A stretch of 64,000 bases of DNA from the NCBI RefSeq assembly GCF_001542815.1, contig NZ_CP006992.1:778501-842500 (forward strand). Reading direction: 5' to 3'. The notes below the pieces were generated by a model. That model was not told the origin of the DNA. It ran no database searches and saw only the letters and a list, made by a program, of their open reading frames with translations. Positions 7,944 through 16,864 of the stretch are shown piece by piece (position 1 is the first letter of the stretch; the number at the start of each line of letters is the position of its first letter). Both the position numbers and the translations under genes were made by a program. This DNA is from Methylobacterium sp. AMS5 (GTDB lineage: Bacteria; Pseudomonadota; Alphaproteobacteria; Rhizobiales; Beijerinckiaceae).

Positions 7944-8933
7944 TCACTCGCCCGCCTCGGCCGGGCTGCGGACCGCCTTGAGCGGCGGCGCGGCAGCCGG
8001 CTCCTCCGGGAAGAAATCGCCGGGAATGCTCGGCAGGAAGCGGCGCCCCTCCTGCGCGAGATAGTCCCAGAACGCATCGGAGGCCGGACCGAGCACCTTG
8101 TCGGCGCGGCGCACGACGTACCAGTCGCGCCGGATCGGCAGGCCCTCCACGTCGAGGAGGACGAGGCGCCCGCTCGCCACCTCCGCCGCCACCGAGTGAC
8201 CGGACAGGAGCGCGATGCCGAGGCCCGCCATCACCGCCTGCTTCAGCGTCTCGTTCGAGCCGGAATCGATCCCGAGCTTGGCCCGGCGGATCATCACGCC
8301 GTTCATGAATTCCTCGAAGACCGAGCGGGTGCCCGAGCCCTCCTCGCGGACGAGGAAGGATTCCTCGGCCAGATCCGCCCGCGTCAGGCCGCGCCGCCCC
8401 GCCATCGGGTGGTCGGGCGCGGCGATCAGCACCAGGGGATGGGGGCCGAACGTCTCCGCCTCGATGGCGAAGTCCCGCGGCGGGCGGCCCATGATCGCGA
8501 AATCGATGTCGTAGTTGCGCAGCGCCTCGATCGTGTCCTGGCGGTTGCCGACGGTGAGCGAAATCTCGACCTTCGGATGGCTCTCCATGAAGCCGGCGAT
8601 GACGAGCGGCGCGAAATACTTCGCCGTGGAAACGACCCCGAGGCCGACCCGGCCGCCGCCGCCGCCCTTCAGGGTGCGCAGGCGGTCGGTGCAGGTTTCC
8701 AGCACGGTGTTGATGCTGTTGATCGCCCACAGCATCTCGCGGCCCGCATCGGTCGGTTTGAGGCCGGTCGGCGTGCGGTCGAACAGGAGAAGGCCCGCCT
8801 CCTCCTCGAGCTGGCGGATGCGTGCGTAGAGCGCGGCGGAGGTGACGTTGAGCTCCTGCGCGGCCCGCGTCATGGTGCCGAGCCGTGCGACCGCGGCGAC
8901 CGCCTGAAGCTGCTTGAGCGAGAGATTGCGCAT
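7944..8933 (-). CDS. LysR-type regulator, CbbR/QscR-like
   Basis: A 329-residue LysR protein: N-terminal helix-turn-helix (MRNLSLKQLQAVAAVARLGTMTRAAQELN) and an effector domain with VGLGVVSTAKYFAPLVIAGF, highly typical of CbbR. It is divergent from fructose-bisphosphatase and phosphoribulokinase genes, usual CbbR targets. In Methylobacterium a CbbR homologue, QscR, controls serine-cycle genes and responds to the phosphoribulokinase product ribulose bisphosphate (established for M. extorquens AM1). Whether this gene is qscR itself or a second CbbR cannot be told by sequence reading alone. Confidence 0.8.
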   Translation of the reverse strand: MRNLSLKQLQAVAAVARLGTMTRAAQELNVTSAALYARIRQLEEEAGLLLFDRTPTGLKPTDAGREMLWAINSINTVLETCTDRLRTLKGGGGGRVGLGVVSTAKYFAPLVIAGFMESHPKVEISLTVGNRQDTIEALRNYDIDFAIMGRPPRDFAIEAETFGPHPLVLIAAPDHPMAGRRGLTRADLAEESFLVREEGSGTRSVFEEFMNGVMIRRAKLGIDSGSNETLKQAVMAGLGIALLSGHSVAAEVASGRLVLLDVEGLPIRRDWYVVRRADKVLGPASDAFWDYLAQEGRRFLPSIPGDFFPEEPAAAPPLKAVRSPAEAGE

Positions 8934-8944
8934 GCCCCGGTTTT

Positions 8945-8976
8945 AGTTTTTTTGCGGGGCACCACAAGTTTTTTTA
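8945..8976. promoter_or_regulatory. Candidate LysR binding region
   Basis: In the 200-bp divergent intergenic space, AGTTTTTTT occurs twice (8945-8953 and 8967-8975), 22 bp apart, about two helical turns. The AT-rich block contrasts with the GC-rich flanks and is suitably placed between the regulator and fbp. Confidence 0.35.
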
Positions 8977-9139
8977 GAAATCTTTCGACAGCCGTCTCGT
9001 GCCGTCTGGCGCTGCCGCCTCGCCACAGCGTATCATGGCGTGAGATGGACCTGCACGCCTTCGCGCGCGCATGGCCGACAAGAACGCCGCGCAGGACCTT
9101 ATGTTAAGCGCGGCTTCGACGGGAGCGAGCCTCAGAACG

Positions 9140-10186
9140 ATGACGAAGCCCTACGGGTCATCCCTCGACGATCATCTCGACGCCGAAGTCGCGCGGGATC
9201 CCTCGCTGGCCGACACCGCCGCCACGATCCGGGCGCTGGCCGCCGCCGCGATCGACGTGAGCGAGACCGTGGGACGTGGGTCGCTGGCCGGCGATCTCGC
9301 CGCCCAGGGCGAACACAACAGCGACGGCGACGTGCAGAAGGCGCTCGACGTGATCGCCCACAAGCGGTTCATGCAGGCCCTCGAAGAGGCTCCCGTGGCG
9401 CAGGTCGCCTCGGAGGAAGCCGAGGACGTGGTGACGCTGAAGGCCGATGCGCCGCTGGCCGTCGCGATCGACCCGCTCGACGGCTCGTCCAATATCGGCG
9501 TCGGCATGGTGGTCGGCACCATCTTCGGCATCCGCCCGGTGACGCAGGGCGAGGATCCCAATGCCTCGTTCCTGACCCCCGGCACCACACAGACCGCCGC
9601 CGGCTTCGTCGTCTACGGCCCGGCCACGACCTTCGTGGTCACGCTCGGCAACGGCACCCGCATCTTCACCCTCGACCGGACGGACAAGGTCTTCCGCCTC
9701 ACCCACGACGCGATGAAGATCGTGCCCTCCGCCAACGAGTACGCGATCAACGCCTCGAACGTCCGCCACTGGGACGGGCCGGTGAAGTCGTTCATCGAGG
9801 ATTGCCTGCGCGGCACGGAAGGCCCGCGCGACCGCGACTTCAACATGCGCTGGACCGCCGCCCTGGTGGCGGATGCGCAGCGCGTCCTGATCCGTGGCGG
9901 CGTGTTCCTGTATCCGGGTGACAACCGGAAGGGCTACGCGCAGGGCCGCCTGCGCCTCTTGTACGAGACCGCCCCCATCGCCTTCCTGATCGAACAGGCG
10001 GGCGGCGCCGCCACCGACGGCCAGGGCCGCATCCTCGACCGGGTGGCCACCAAGATCCACGAGCGCTCGCCCCTGGTGTTCGGCTCCACCGAGGAGGTCG
10101 AGTGCGTGGCCAAGTACTATGACGGCCGCCAGCCCAGTGCCGGCCGCTCCCCCCTGTTCGGCCAGCGCGGCCTGATGCGCAGCTAG
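9140..10186 (+). CDS. fbp: Fructose-1,6-bisphosphatase class 1
   Basis: A 348-residue enzyme hydrolysing fructose 1,6-bisphosphate (and in Calvin-cycle forms sedoheptulose bisphosphate). Metal/substrate motif DPLDGSSN at 111-118; ending lacks odd extensions. An upstream in-frame ATG at 9071 would add 23 unconserved residues; 9140 is preferred because MTKPYGSSLDDHLD resembles family starts. Followed 29 bp later by phosphoribulokinase, so an operon controlled by the divergent LysR is likely. Confidence 0.9.
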   Translation: MTKPYGSSLDDHLDAEVARDPSLADTAATIRALAAAAIDVSETVGRGSLAGDLAAQGEHNSDGDVQKALDVIAHKRFMQALEEAPVAQVASEEAEDVVTLKADAPLAVAIDPLDGSSNIGVGMVVGTIFGIRPVTQGEDPNASFLTPGTTQTAAGFVVYGPATTFVVTLGNGTRIFTLDRTDKVFRLTHDAMKIVPSANEYAINASNVRHWDGPVKSFIEDCLRGTEGPRDRDFNMRWTAALVADAQRVLIRGGVFLYPGDNRKGYAQGRLRLLYETAPIAFLIEQAGGAATDGQGRILDRVATKIHERSPLVFGSTEEVECVAKYYDGRQPSAGRSPLFGQRGLMRS

Positions 10187-10215
10187 AGCGTCAGCGTCCT
10201 CACATCAGCAAGCCC

Positions 10216-11076
10216 ATGTCGGCGCGTCATCCCATCATCTCGGTCACCGGCTCCTCGGGCGCCGGGACCACCTCGGTCCGCAACACCTTCGAGCAGATCT
10301 TCCGTCGGGAGGATGTCAGCGCCGTCTACATCGAGGGCGACGGCTTCCACGCGCACGACCGCGACACCATGCGGGCGATGATGGCGCGCGAGCCGACGCT
10401 GAGCCATTTCGCGCCCCGCGCCAACCTCCTGCCCGAGCTGGAGGAGGTGTTCCGGAGCTACAGCGAATCCGGCACCGGCCGCACCCGGCACTACGCCCAC
10501 GACGAGGCGGATTCCGCGCGCTACGGCGTGCCCATCGGCGCCTTCACGCCCTGGGAGCCGTTCCAGCCCGGCTCGGACCTGCTGTTCTACGAGGGCCTGC
10601 ACGGCTGCGTGGTCGATCAGAACGTCGATCTCGCCCGCTATCCCGACCTCAAGATCGGGGTGGTGCCGGTCATCAACCTCGAATGGATTCAGAAGCTGCA
10701 CCGGGACCGCTCGACCCGCGGCTACTCGACCGAGGCCGTCACCGACGTGATCCTGCGCCGGATGCCGGACTACGTGCAGACCATCTGCCCGCAATTTTCG
10801 TGGACGGACATCAACTTCCAGCGGGTGCCGACGGTGGACACCTCGAACCCCTTCATCGCCCGCTGGATTCCGACCGCCGACGAATCGATGGTGGTCATCC
10901 GCTTCAAGGATCCGAAGGGGATCGATTTCTCGTATCTCGTCTCGATGATCCACGACAGTTTCATGAGCCGGGCCAACTCCATCGTCATCCCCGGGGGCAA
11001 GCTCGATCTGGCGATGCAGCTCATCCTCACACCGATCATCATGCAACTCGTGGAGCGGCGGCGGCGGCTGGCGTGA
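10216..11076 (+). CDS. Phosphoribulokinase
   Basis: A 286-residue class I (proteobacterial) phosphoribulokinase forming ribulose 1,5-bisphosphate from ribulose 5-phosphate and ATP. Walker A GSSGAGTTS at 12-20; conserved YIEGDGFH and FYEGLHG segments. Length matches bacterial Prk. No RuBisCO gene lies nearby. In methylotrophic Methylobacterium the enzyme has been shown to serve regulation, its product acting on QscR; that role is plausible here. Confidence 0.93.
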   Translation: MSARHPIISVTGSSGAGTTSVRNTFEQIFRREDVSAVYIEGDGFHAHDRDTMRAMMAREPTLSHFAPRANLLPELEEVFRSYSESGTGRTRHYAHDEADSARYGVPIGAFTPWEPFQPGSDLLFYEGLHGCVVDQNVDLARYPDLKIGVVPVINLEWIQKLHRDRSTRGYSTEAVTDVILRRMPDYVQTICPQFSWTDINFQRVPTVDTSNPFIARWIPTADESMVVIRFKDPKGIDFSYLVSMIHDSFMSRANSIVIPGGKLDLAMQLILTPIIMQLVERRRRLA

Positions 11077-11147
11077 GCCTCGTCCGTCACCCTCGGAGCG
11101 CCGACCGCTCGCGATGACGGCGAGGATCGGGCCGCGTCGCACGCCCC

Positions 11148-12043
11148 TCAGGCGCTTCCGGCATCCGACATCTCGACGGAGGCCGCCGCCTCCTCTCTGT
11201 CGAGAAACGCCGCGACAACTTCAGAGAATTCCGGGGTGCGCAGGTAGCCGTAGGATTTGTGGTGGTTCACGCTGCCGCGCGGGCGCCGATAGGTATTGAG
11301 GACGGGACGATCGATCACGCCCACGCCCGCCAGGTTCGGGGCATAGGCCTCGGCCAGCGTCGTGCCGACGGTCGCCACGTCCTCGCGTCGCCGAGGTTGC
11401 TCCAGCGGGCCACGGCGTAGGGCACGCGCAAGGCCCCGTGCTCCTCGGCGAGGCGATGCTTGATCTCGGCCAAGCCCAGGGGCGCGCCCAGGGTGACGAA
11501 GTGGTCGATCCGCGGACAGCGCCCGTCGCGTTCGAGCTGCCGCAGCACGTCGTAGGCGATGAGCGAGCCCATGGAATGGGCTGCGAGCAGCAGCGGCCGG
11601 CCGGCATGACCCACCAGCGCCGCCCGCAGGCGGTCGCGCGCGGCCTCGCGGAAGGCGGCGTCCTCGTAGTAGCCCCATAGGTCGTCGAGCCGGTGCTCGA
11701 TGATGAAATCGTCGAGGACGAGGCGTCCGGTCTTCTCCTGCGCCCATTCGACGATGCGGTAGAGCCGGTCGGTCAGGGTCGGGACGCAGACGCCGTCGGC
11801 GCTCGGAAACGGTCCCCTCCCCCGCGCGGGGTAGTAGGGCTCCCGGTTGCTGTCCTCGGAGAGCGGCACGTCGTAGCGCAGGTCGGCCCAGTAGACGAAA
11901 TCGAAGGAGAGGTTCCGGGGATCCGCGCCGAGGTTGCGCCGGAGACCCTCGCGGATCGCTTCGGCCCACCACGCCTGCTTCTCTTCCTTAGGCGGCTTGT
12001 TGGCGAGGCCGTGGATACCGAGGATGAGCGGGCGGTCCTGCAT
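11148..12043 (-). pseudogene. Alpha/beta hydrolase (lipase/esterase-like), frameshifted
   Basis: The 5' frame reads MQDRPLILGIHGLANKPP with oxyanion region GIHGLANK and nucleophile elbow AAHSMGSLIAYDVL. After AVARWSNLGD (near 11395) this frame turns to arginine-rich nonsense, while the next frame continues sensibly (EDVATVGTTLAEAYAPNLAG through to the stop at 11148). One missing base explains this. Joined, the product would be about 297 residues. It is a pseudogene or a sequencing error; composition is otherwise intact, so the lesion is recent. Substrate unknown. Confidence 0.75.
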
Positions 12044-12221
12044 CGGTCGAGAAGGGAAGCCCTGCGCATCATCGATTGCCGGCTCAACGCCGACCCCGCA
12101 GGGCATATAGCGCACGGACCTCGACGTTCCGCGCGACAAATCGGCAGATTGGTTCGGCGGCCGGACATCGCCTCGCCGCCACCGGAGAGACGCGCCGTCG
12201 GAACGGCGCGCAGGCGTCGGC

Positions 12222-12968
12222 CTACGCGCCCATCTTCTCCACCAGCGCGTCGGACAGGGCGAAGTTGACGTAGACGTTCTGCACGTCGTCCTGATCCTCG
12301 ATCACCTCGACGAGGCGGATCAGCTTCTCACCGGTCTCGTCATCGACGTCGATGGTGTTCTGCGCCTTCCAGATCAGGCCGGTCCGGCGCGGCTCGCCGA
12401 AGCGGCCTTCCAGCGCCTTCGACACGTCGCCGTAGGCGTCCTGAGCGCAGATGACTTCGTGGCCCTCGCCATCCGAGCGCACGTCATCGGCGCCGGCCTC
12501 GATCGCAGCCTCCAGCATCGTGTCGGCGTCGGCCACGTCCGGCGCAAAGGCGATGACGCCGACGCGGTCGAACATGAAGGCGACGGCGCCGGTCTCGGCG
12601 AGGCTGCCGCCGGACTTGGTAAAGGCCGAGCGCACGTCGGAGGCGGTGCGGTTACGGTTGTCGGTCTGCGCCTCGACGATCAGAGCGGCGCCGCCGGGGC
12701 CGTAGCCCTCGTAGCGGATCTCCTCGTAGTTCTCGCCGTCCCCGCCCACGGCCTTCTTGACGGCGCGCTCGATGTTGTCCTTGGGCATGTTCTCCGCCCG
12801 GGCCGCGAGGATGGCGGCGCGCAGGCGCGGGTTCATCGAGGGATCGGGCGTGCCGAGCTTGGCCGCCACCGTGATTTCGCGGGCGAGCTTGCTGAACACC
12901 TTCGAGCGGACCGCATCGACGCGGCCCTTGCGGTGCATGATGTTCTTGAACTGGGAATGCCCGGCCAT
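12222..12968 (-). CDS. yebC: YebC/PmpR-family protein (TACO1-like)
   Basis: A 248-residue protein with hallmark start [19 protein letters not shown] and conserved middle ([28 protein letters not shown]). The family acts as DNA-binding regulators (PmpR) or, by recent work on TACO1/YebC, in translation of difficult peptides. Length typical. It often neighbours ruvABC, which is not seen here. Start at 12968 follows the family. Confidence 0.93.
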   Translation of the reverse strand: MAGHSQFKNIMHRKGRVDAVRSKVFSKLAREITVAAKLGTPDPSMNPRLRAAILAARAENMPKDNIERAVKKAVGGDGENYEEIRYEGYGPGGAALIVEAQTDNRNRTASDVRSAFTKSGGSLAETGAVAFMFDRVGVIAFAPDVADADTMLEAAIEAGADDVRSDGEGHEVICAQDAYGDVSKALEGRFGEPRRTGLIWKAQNTIDVDDETGEKLIRLVEVIEDQDDVQNVYVNFALSDALVEKMGA

Positions 12969-13273
12969 GGCGGGATCGTCTTCTCGTTCGTGCGGGCGGA
13001 GGGCTCCTTCACGCAAGAAGGATCCTCGACGCCGCGCGGGATGTGTCGGGGGCTCCGCTTATAGGCTGCGCGACCACTCCGAGGCAACGCGGAGCGGTGA
13101 CGGCTACGGTTCGATCGTCTTCGCGGCCGGGCGCCCGATCCGTCGCGGGCCATCCGCAACCCCCGGCACACCGCTCTTTCGCGCTGGCATCGGTGGCCGG
13201 GTTCGCGGCGGGAGTGATAGAGGTCGTGGGCGAAGACCCGATCCCTCCTCACGGTCTTGCATGAGGCGATCCG
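12969..13273. other. Intergenic region
   Basis: 305 bp upstream of yebC and before the next short frames. It should contain the yebC promoter. No RNA gene or repeat recognised. Confidence 0.3.
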
Positions 13274-13459
13274 ATGCCGACGACCGAAACGGGTACGGCC
13301 GGCACACAGGGCAAGCGGTGGCGCTTCGGCCTCGCCGCCCTCATCGGTGCGCTGGCCGGGGCAATGCTGTTCCCCAGACCCGCCAGGGGCGGCGCCGGGG
13401 AAGACGTCAGGGCTGATCCTGCGCCAAGAGATCCCGGTAGCGCGCCGCCGAGCAGCTGA
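13274..13459 (+). CDS. Possible small membrane protein (61 aa)
   Basis: MPTTETGTAGTQGKRWRFG followed by one hydrophobic stretch (LAALIGALAGAMLF). GAGG lies about seven bases upstream. The C-terminal third runs antisense into the decayed hydrolase gene, so the frame may be fortuitous or newly extended. Confidence 0.3.
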   Translation: MPTTETGTAGTQGKRWRFGLAALIGALAGAMLFPRPARGGAGEDVRADPAPRDPGSAPPSS

Positions 13460-13790
13460 CGACGGTGCCGCCGGAGAGCGGCAGCCAGTTCGGGTCGCTC
13501 CACAGGAGGAGACGGTCTTCAGGTCCGCGCCCACCTGCACGATGTCGCCCGCGAGCAGCGCGCCGCGCCCCTCCGCCCCGTCCCGCCAGTGCAGCACGGA
13601 GCCGCCGGGGAAGTGGCCGCCGAGGCGCAGCAGGGTCAGACCGGGGGCGAGCGCGCGCTCATCCTCCTCCCAGAACACCGCGCGGTCGTCGGGGCGCATC
13701 ACCCATTCGCGGTCGCGGGCGTGGAGGTAGACCGGCGCATCGAAGGCTGCCGCCCAATCGGGCATGGTCGTGTATCACCACCGCCGGCCG
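13407..13790 (-). pseudogene. Remnant of metallo-beta-lactamase-fold hydrolase
   Basis: Reading leftward, one frame holds MPDWAAAFDAPVYLHARDREWVM and GGHFPGGSVLHW (metal-binding GHFPGG) with LLAGDIVQVG; then the frame shifts near 13500 and continues as LWSDPNWLPLSGGTVVSCSA to a stop at 13407. The N-terminal HxHxDH half is lost (only HDH-like residue codons remain out of frame near 13775). At least one frameshift plus 5' loss: dead gene. Confidence 0.65.
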
Positions 13791-13888
13791 CAGGCGCCGA
13801 GAACCGGTATGGCGCGAGCGCGGTTCAGGGTACAGAATCCGCGATCGCCCCGAGGCTCATCCTCCCGGCTCGGGCAGGCCCCACGACG

Positions 13889-14203
13889 ATGCAGCGCACG
13901 CTCTCGCTCCTCCACGCCCTCTGTCTCGGCGTCGTCGGCCTCGCCGGCACGGCGGCCTCGGCCCAGGAGCGGCCCTTCACCCCGTCGCTCACCTGCGGGA
14001 CGGTGCAGGCCCTGGTGGCGCGGCAGCGCCGTGTCGTGCTTGCCACAAGCCCGAACGCCTACGAGGCGGTGCATCTCGACAGCGGCGATTGCCGCAACGA
14101 GGTGACGGCACGGCCCGCCTTCGAGCCGACCCTCGACAATCCGTACTGCTTCGCCGGCTATCGCTGCGTCCAGCGCAACAACGGCGAGAACTCCGGGCGC
14201 TGA
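13889..14203 (+). CDS. Small secreted hypothetical protein (104 aa)
   Basis: Signal peptide MQRTLSLLHALCLGVVGLAGTAASA, mature part with four or five cysteines (CGTVQALV, DCRNEV, NPYCFAGYRCVQ) that could form disulfides. Looks periplasmic. No family recognised; similar short cysteine-containing exported proteins are common in Methylobacterium. Confidence 0.6.
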   Translation: MQRTLSLLHALCLGVVGLAGTAASAQERPFTPSLTCGTVQALVARQRRVVLATSPNAYEAVHLDSGDCRNEVTARPAFEPTLDNPYCFAGYRCVQRNNGENSGR

Positions 14204-14226
14204 ATCGGCCCGGTGACGCCGCCGCG

Positions 14227-15369
14227 TCAGCCCCGCCGCAGCAGGCGCTTGGCTTCGGCCCTCGCACGATGCTCGAACCGGGCGAGGCGCAGGCGCCGTT
14301 CCAGGGAGATCAGGCCGGCACCCGGCGGCTGGGCAATGATCTCGGCGATGGTCTCGCGCTCGGGGTAGAGGCTTTCCAGCGCCGATCCCGGCATCGTCGC
14401 CGAGTCGAGCCGCGCGGCGAAGCCCTCCGCATGAAGGGCACGCACAATGGCGTCCTCCAGCACGAGGCCGGGGGCCTGGGCGCGCAGGGTCTCGTCGTAG
14501 GCGGTCTTGAGGAGATGAGCGGTTCCGCCCGAGACCAGGGCGAGGCTCGCCGCGACCGTGCGCCCGTCGAGGCGCAGCAGGTCGGCCCGGACGGTGACGG
14601 GACCACCGTCCGGCCGGAACAGCGCGCGGGCGAAGGCTTCCGTCCGCGGGCGGCTGCGCAGGGCCGTGCCGGCCTCGCCCTTCCAGCCGGCCGCTTCGAG
14701 GGTGAGGAAATCGTCCAGCGCCCGTTCCAGCGCCGCCCCCTCGGTCGCGGTCTCGACGGTGAGCGTCCCGGCCTCCTCCAAGCGGCGGCGGCGGCGGCGC
14801 AGGTCCTTGAGGCGGCTCTTGTGCGGGTGGCCGGCGAGGAAGGCCTCGTAATCGGTCCGCCGGTCGAGGATCGGGCGCTCGAAATGCGCGACGGTGCCGG
14901 TCTGCCAGCCGGCCCGCTCCATGGCGGCGAGCAGCCCGAGGCCGAGGCGGGTCTCGGTCGCGAGCAGCGGCCAGCGCCAGGGCCGGCCGCCGGAGGCGAG
15001 CGCCAGGCCTTCCACCAGGGCGTCGAGCCGCTCCTCCAGGTCGGGACCGTCGGCGACGAGGGGTGCGCTCGCCGTCACGTAGGGCGAGAGGAAGGGCTGC
15101 GCGATCGCCGCGCCGAGCCCGGCGATGTCGGGGCGCAGGGTGAAGGGCAGCAGGGCGGTGATCGCCTCCCCGTCACGGACGACCACCGCCGAGAGGCGGG
15201 GATGGCACAGGCCATGATCGCAATGGGCCGCGACGACCGCCCGCGCGTAGAACGGATGCGCGGGGACGGCTCGGACCGCCAGCGCGTCCCAGGCCGACGC
15301 CTCGGCAGCGAGCGCGGCAACGGGCTCGGCGGCCGCCCGCGACGATCCGGAGAGGGAAGGGGCGCGCAT
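14227..15369 (-). CDS. GNAT-fold acetyltransferase of the CelD/BioF2-like (FemAB) type
   Basis: A 380-residue protein. The C-terminal half fits the Acetyltransf_6 domain of CelD-like proteins: HKSRLKDLRRRRRRLEE, FLTLEAAGWKGEAGTAL, then LLRLDGRTVAASLALVSGG and LLKTAYDE. These enzymes acylate cell-surface polysaccharide. The ATG at 15369 overlaps the flippase stop (TGATG), so translation is coupled and the two probably act on one glycan. Confidence 0.75.
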   Translation of the reverse strand: MRAPSLSGSSRAAAEPVAALAAEASAWDALAVRAVPAHPFYARAVVAAHCDHGLCHPRLSAVVVRDGEAITALLPFTLRPDIAGLGAAIAQPFLSPYVTASAPLVADGPDLEERLDALVEGLALASGGRPWRWPLLATETRLGLGLLAAMERAGWQTGTVAHFERPILDRRTDYEAFLAGHPHKSRLKDLRRRRRRLEEAGTLTVETATEGAALERALDDFLTLEAAGWKGEAGTALRSRPRTEAFARALFRPDGGPVTVRADLLRLDGRTVAASLALVSGGTAHLLKTAYDETLRAQAPGLVLEDAIVRALHAEGFAARLDSATMPGSALESLYPERETIAEIIAQPPGAGLISLERRLRLARFEHRARAEAKRLLRRG

Positions 15370-16745
15370 CACCGGGCGGCACTCCGCTGGGGAAATCCGA
15401 CGACCGGCGTCGAGAGACCGTGAAGGGACCGGGCGCCGAGCGCCAGAATGAGCCCGCGCAGCGTGGTCGCCAGCGCCACCGCGATGGCCGCGCCGACGAC
15501 ACCGAGCCAGGGCACCAGGGCAAGGCAGAGTCCTGCGGCGAGGACCAGCATCGCCAGGGTGACTCCGGCGCAGAGCCGCTCGCCGCCGAGCATGGTCAGC
15601 ACGTCCTCGGCCGGGCCGAAAAGGCTCGCCGCGACGCTGCCGGCGACGAGGATCGCCAGAACCGGAAGGCTGGCGCGAAACCCTTCGCCGAACAGGCCGA
15701 GCAGCAGCGGCGACACCGCGACGATGGCGAGACCGACGCCCGCCGTCGCCAGGAAGGTCCAGCGCGCCTGCATGCGCACGAGATGCGCAAGGCCGGCCTC
15801 GTCGCCGCGCGCGCGGGCGGCGGCGAGGCGCTGGGCGGTCGTGGCGGAGGCCGCGTAATGCACGAAGGCCACGAATTGCTGGATGCGGGTGGCGGCAAAG
15901 TAGAGGCCGACGGCCTCCGGGGCTGCGAGGAAGCCGAGGATCACGACATCGACGAAGCCGAAGGCGCTCGCGGCAAGGTCGCCTGCCGCGATCGGCAGGC
16001 AAGCGGTCAGCCATAGCCGCCAACGGTAGTGGCGCGGGCCGGCCGGCAGGTGGCGGCGCAGACGCGCCAGCAGGAGCCCGGCCTGAACCGCCGCCGCGAG
16101 GCCGGTCGCCGCCAGCGTGCAGGCGATGGCGACCCAGGCCTCGGCCGGCGCGCCCGCGAGCACGGCGCCGATCATCGCGAGCATGATGAGAGCTTGGCGC
16201 AGCAGGTAGGGCGGCGCGATGGCGAGCAGCGGCCAGCCCTGGCTGCGGGCCACGCCCTCGAGATAGTCCTGGAAGGCGAAGAGCGGCACGACGACGGCCG
16301 CGACGAAGATCGGCGTTCCGTAGGGGCCGGCGAGCAGGCCGCCTTGCGGGAAGGCCACGGCGAGGCCGCCGAGCGACAGGGCGAGCCCCCCGCCGAGGCT
16401 CACGAGCGCTCCGCCGAACAGGAAGCCGCGCACGCTGTCGAGCCGGCCCGTCGCCTGATCGGCGGGCAGGAAGCGGCAGGCGCCCTGGGACAGGCCGAAA
16501 GTCGCGGTGTGGCCGAGGATGGCGATCCAGACCCAGATCGTGGCGAAGATCCCGTATTCCGCGCCGCCCATCATGCGCGCCATCAGGACCTGCGCCCCGT
16601 AGGCGAACCCGGCCGCGCCGATGCGGACCGCGAACACGCCGAGCGCCGAGACGGCGGCCGTGGCGCGCAGGGCCCGAGCCCGCACGAGAAGGGTATCGAG
16701 AAAGGAGGTTGGGAGGCCGCCCGCGATCACCTTGTCCGCTGCCAT
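15369..16745 (-). CDS. Polysaccharide/lipid-linked oligosaccharide flippase (Wzx/MATE-like)
   Basis: About 458 residues with 12 or more hydrophobic helices, e.g. FAVRIGAAGFAYGAQVLMARMM, VVVPLFAFQDYLEGVARSQG, and C-terminal LVPWLGVVGAAIAVALATTL. Belongs to the polysaccharide biosynthesis/MATE superfamily that moves undecaprenyl-linked sugars across the inner membrane. ATG at 16745 chosen; a GTG at 16790 would add 15 residues. Coupled to the downstream acetyltransferase gene. Confidence 0.8.
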   Translation of the reverse strand: MAADKVIAGGLPTSFLDTLLVRARALRATAAVSALGVFAVRIGAAGFAYGAQVLMARMMGGAEYGIFATIWVWIAILGHTATFGLSQGACRFLPADQATGRLDSVRGFLFGGALVSLGGGLALSLGGLAVAFPQGGLLAGPYGTPIFVAAVVVPLFAFQDYLEGVARSQGWPLLAIAPPYLLRQALIMLAMIGAVLAGAPAEAWVAIACTLAATGLAAAVQAGLLLARLRRHLPAGPRHYRWRLWLTACLPIAAGDLAASAFGFVDVVILGFLAAPEAVGLYFAATRIQQFVAFVHYAASATTAQRLAAARARGDEAGLAHLVRMQARWTFLATAGVGLAIVAVSPLLLGLFGEGFRASLPVLAILVAGSVAASLFGPAEDVLTMLGGERLCAGVTLAMLVLAAGLCLALVPWLGVVGAAIAVALATTLRGLILALGARSLHGLSTPVVGFPQRSAAR

Positions 16746-16864
16746 GGGCGCGCCATCCGAAAGGGCGCCGGGCGCGGGTGTGGCCGGCACGCTCGGCGAT
16801 CAGCCTAGGAAGCGCGGCATTTCGAGCGGGTTAAGAGTGCCTCACAAAACGTCGGCTGCCGGCC

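Noticed and set aside
6706..8967. 753-residue leftward frame as a LysR-reductase fusion
   Set aside because: Its first part is a shadow of the LysR gene in another frame; the real reductase begins near 7935.
13465..15423. 652-residue rightward reading frame
   Set aside because: Arginine/glycine-rich shadow across a pseudogene and the acetyltransferase gene.
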